Positions 32,969-34,632 of a stretch of 34,632 nt of DNA are shown here, piece by piece; position 1 is the stretch's first letter; each line of letters starts with the position of its first letter. The position numbers and the translations under genes are program-made. The DNA comes from JBDSYA01 sp039925865 (lineage in GTDB: Bacteria; Bacteroidota; Ignavibacteria; Tepidaquicellales; Tepidaquicellaceae): assembly GCA_039925865.1 (NCBI GenBank), contig JBDSYA010000188.1:1-34632 (forward strand). Direction: 5' to 3'. Below the pieces are notes generated by a model. It did not search any database. It saw nothing but the letters and a program-made list of their open reading frames with translations, and was not told the origin of the DNA.

Positions 32969-33697
32969 TTATTTTGAATCAGTCTTTTTACAAATAAAAT
33001 AAACTCTTTGGGAATCGGCTTTGACTTTGCTGCCTGTTTCATCCTCAGCTTTCAGTAATGAAAAAAATTTCGACAACTCCAATGAAATCTTACTTATTTC
33101 AAAAGAGGATTCTTTAATATTTGATTCAAACAATTCATATTTATTATTACTATTTAACTTTTCAAATACTTTAAGATTCCAGTTGAATGTGGAAGCTGAA
33201 ATTTTTCTAATGTCCATTATAAGATAATTAGAACGAAATTTATGAACCAATGGTGAAATTTCCGAAACACTCCTGAGCTTATAGATAGTATTAATATCAA
33301 ATATGAAGAGGCCATTTGTATTTAAATGTTGATAAGCATTTTTAAAAACTTTTTTCCAGTCACTCAAAAGTGTCAGATGATTTATAGTATCATATAAACA
33401 CAGTATCACATCAAATTTTTTCTTAAGATTGAAATTTTTAATATCAGATAAATGAAATTTTCCTTCGGGAATTTTTTTCTTTGCAAGTTTTAACATTTCC
33501 TGTGAAATGTCTATGCCGGTTACATCATATTTTTTTGAAAGTACAAGCAGGTTACTTGCGGTACCGCAGCCAATTTCTAAAACTGAATTTGCACCGGCAT
33601 GATATTTATGAATTCTGTTCTTTACAAATTCTATCTCTTCCTTTGATCTTCCGATAACGGTGTCATAAAATTTTGCGATCTTATCATAGTCACTCAT
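32969..33697 (-). CDS. Class I SAM-dependent methyltransferase
   Basis: 242 residues. Motif I is SVLEIGCGTASNLLVL, followed by the acidic ribose-binding end YDVTGIDISQEMLKLA. Post-motif strands FDVILCLYDTINHL and LNTNGLFIFDINT are standard. This is the methyltransferase-25 type with a C-terminal beta-rich part (about residues 150-235). The substrate is unknown. It sits between a HAD phosphatase gene (17-bp gap) and the FTCD gene (5-bp gap) in an apparent three-gene unit, which does not reveal its target. Confidence 0.9.
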   Translation of the reverse strand: MSDYDKIAKFYDTVIGRSKEEIEFVKNRIHKYHAGANSVLEIGCGTASNLLVLSKKYDVTGIDISQEMLKLAKKKIPEGKFHLSDIKNFNLKKKFDVILCLYDTINHLTLLSDWKKVFKNAYQHLNTNGLFIFDINTIYKLRSVSEISPLVHKFRSNYLIMDIRKISASTFNWNLKVFEKLNSNNKYELFESNIKESSFEISKISLELSKFFSLLKAEDETGSKVKADSQRVYFICKKTDSK

Positions 33698-33714
33698 TTA
33701 TTAATGTTTTGTAT

Positions 33715-34581
33715 TTATGTTTTGCTTATAGAATCGTAGAACATTTTTAAAAAATGACCAATGCCATCCTCTTCATTGGATTTATCACAAACAAAATCGG
33801 CCATATCTTTTAATTCATCTACAGCATTTTCCAGAGCGATATTGGTTCCGCCAAACTGAAACAGGTCTCTGTCATTGTACCAGTCTCCAAAAACCATTAC
33901 TTCATCTCTTTTTATTTTCAGATGTTTTGTGAGAAGCTTTAAACCGGTTTTTTTACTTACACCCTTTCTAAGAATCTCGATATTGTAAACACCCTGAAAA
34001 GATTGCGAACGATAATATTTTACTTTAAGGATAAGTCCAAACGGCGGAGTCATTTTTCTCTGAATGTTTTTCATTATTCTCCTGTCATTTCCAGACATTA
34101 TTATTTCCAGAACATTATCTCGGTACTTATCATAAGAGTCGACAAGTGTATAAGTAGTGCCGAGCCGTGACATGAAGTCTCTTAACACAGAATTATCTTC
34201 GGTATAAATGATCTGGTCATTATAACATAAAGCAATTTTTACATAATCTTTCTCAGCTAGCTTAATTGACTTCTCGACATATTTACTGTTTAGTACAGAT
34301 TTATTTAAGATTTCTTTGCCTGAACTATTCTGAATAAGTGAGCCGTTAAGCGAAATAAACGGAATTTTGATGTCAAGAATATTTGCAAGCGGGACGATAG
34401 AAGAGTGAACTCTTTGTGAGGCTAATGAAAATAAAATATTTTTTTTCTGCAGTTTCTTTACAATCTCTTTTGTTAACTCACTGATCTCATTATTACTGTT
34501 GACCAAAGTCCCGTCGATATCGGACACGATCAATTTAATTCTGCTAAATCTTTTCTTTAGCTCATTTATGGATAAACTCAA
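33715..34581 (-). CDS. HAD-superfamily hydrolase, Cof type
   Basis: 288 residues. Motif I is VSDIDGTLVNSNNEIS (nucleophile and acid/base Asp), motif II lies in LFSLASQRVHSS (Ser where many family members have Thr), and motifs III/IV appear as KKTGLKLLTKHL and VMVFGDWYNDRDLFQFGG. The inserted cap between them marks the Cof (type IIB) branch, whose members dephosphorylate sugar phosphates, FMN or pyridoxal phosphate. The substrate cannot be read from the sequence. It is the first gene of the group running down to ftcd. Confidence 0.92.
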   Translation of the reverse strand: MSLSINELKKRFSRIKLIVSDIDGTLVNSNNEISELTKEIVKKLQKKNILFSLASQRVHSSIVPLANILDIKIPFISLNGSLIQNSSGKEILNKSVLNSKYVEKSIKLAEKDYVKIALCYNDQIIYTEDNSVLRDFMSRLGTTYTLVDSYDKYRDNVLEIIMSGNDRRIMKNIQRKMTPPFGLILKVKYYRSQSFQGVYNIEILRKGVSKKTGLKLLTKHLKIKRDEVMVFGDWYNDRDLFQFGGTNIALENAVDELKDMADFVCDKSNEEDGIGHFLKMFYDSISKT

Positions 34582-34632
34582 TCTGGATTTTCTGAAGTTT
34601 TACTGTTATGAAAAAAAACGAATCCCTCTGGG

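Noticed and set aside
34608..34632. Start of a divergent plus-strand gene (MKKNESLW)
   Set aside because: Only eight codons are visible before the window ends and there is no clear ribosome binding site, so it cannot be supported.

Overview
The window is AT-rich bacterial chromosome, most likely from the Ignavibacteriota or a nearby lineage of the Bacteroidota/Chlorobiota group. The clearest clue is the secreted metalloprotease at 7898..9199: it ends in the type IX secretion sorting tail typical of these bacteria, with the signature YQNSPNPFNPTTS and a final GVYYYKL. Weak ribosome binding sites, frequent TTG/GTG starts and a dispersed GTCATNCTGAGCRAAGCGAAG repeat fit the same group. The assignment is an inference, since no rRNA gene is present.

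Layout. 1..3891 (+): the last codons of gatA, then rodZ, ligA and a free-methionine-(R)-sulfoxide reductase. 3898..6636 (-): ispF, a PAP2 phosphatase and lnt, an isoprenoid/envelope-lipid group. 6856..6941: tRNA-Leu(UAA) with a terminator, followed by about 900 bp of decayed DNA holding the remnant of a tyrosine-recombinase N-terminus and a second broken gene. 7898..15649 (-): dnaG, trmO, nusB, a UMF1-type transporter, a SirB1-like protein, a secreted two-HKD PLD3-like protein and the M43 protease. 15642..16098: a repeat region in which a 51-bp direct duplication of the dnaG 5' end brackets palindromic repeat units. 16248..18382 (+): purC, psd and pssA, tightly coupled. 18386..19534 (-): a cysteine desulfurase. 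19592..21608 (+): pgsA, an HU-like protein, ruvX and an AlbA_2-domain protein. 21681..31077 (-): an eight-gene surface-polysaccharide operon (wzz-like, O-antigen polymerase/ligase, flippase, three GT4, one GT9, one GT2). 31347..34581 (-): a HAD phosphatase, a SAM methyltransferase and a bifunctional formiminotransferase-cyclodeaminase.

How the genes fit together. The common theme is envelope construction. Three phospholipid enzymes sit close together (psd and pssA for phosphatidylethanolamine, pgsA for phosphatidylglycerol). Lnt completes lipoprotein acylation, IspF supplies isoprenoid precursor, RodZ links to cell shape, and the polysaccharide operon contains polymerase, flippase, chain-length and glycosyltransferase functions but no visible initiating transferase or outer-membrane exporter. 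Core information genes (ligA, dnaG, nusB, trmO, ruvX, HU) are interspersed. I see no CRISPR array, intact mobile element, intact prophage or recognisable defence island. The least ordinary parts are the repeat/duplication between dnaG and purC, the integrase scar beside the tRNA, and the secreted PLD3-like protein.
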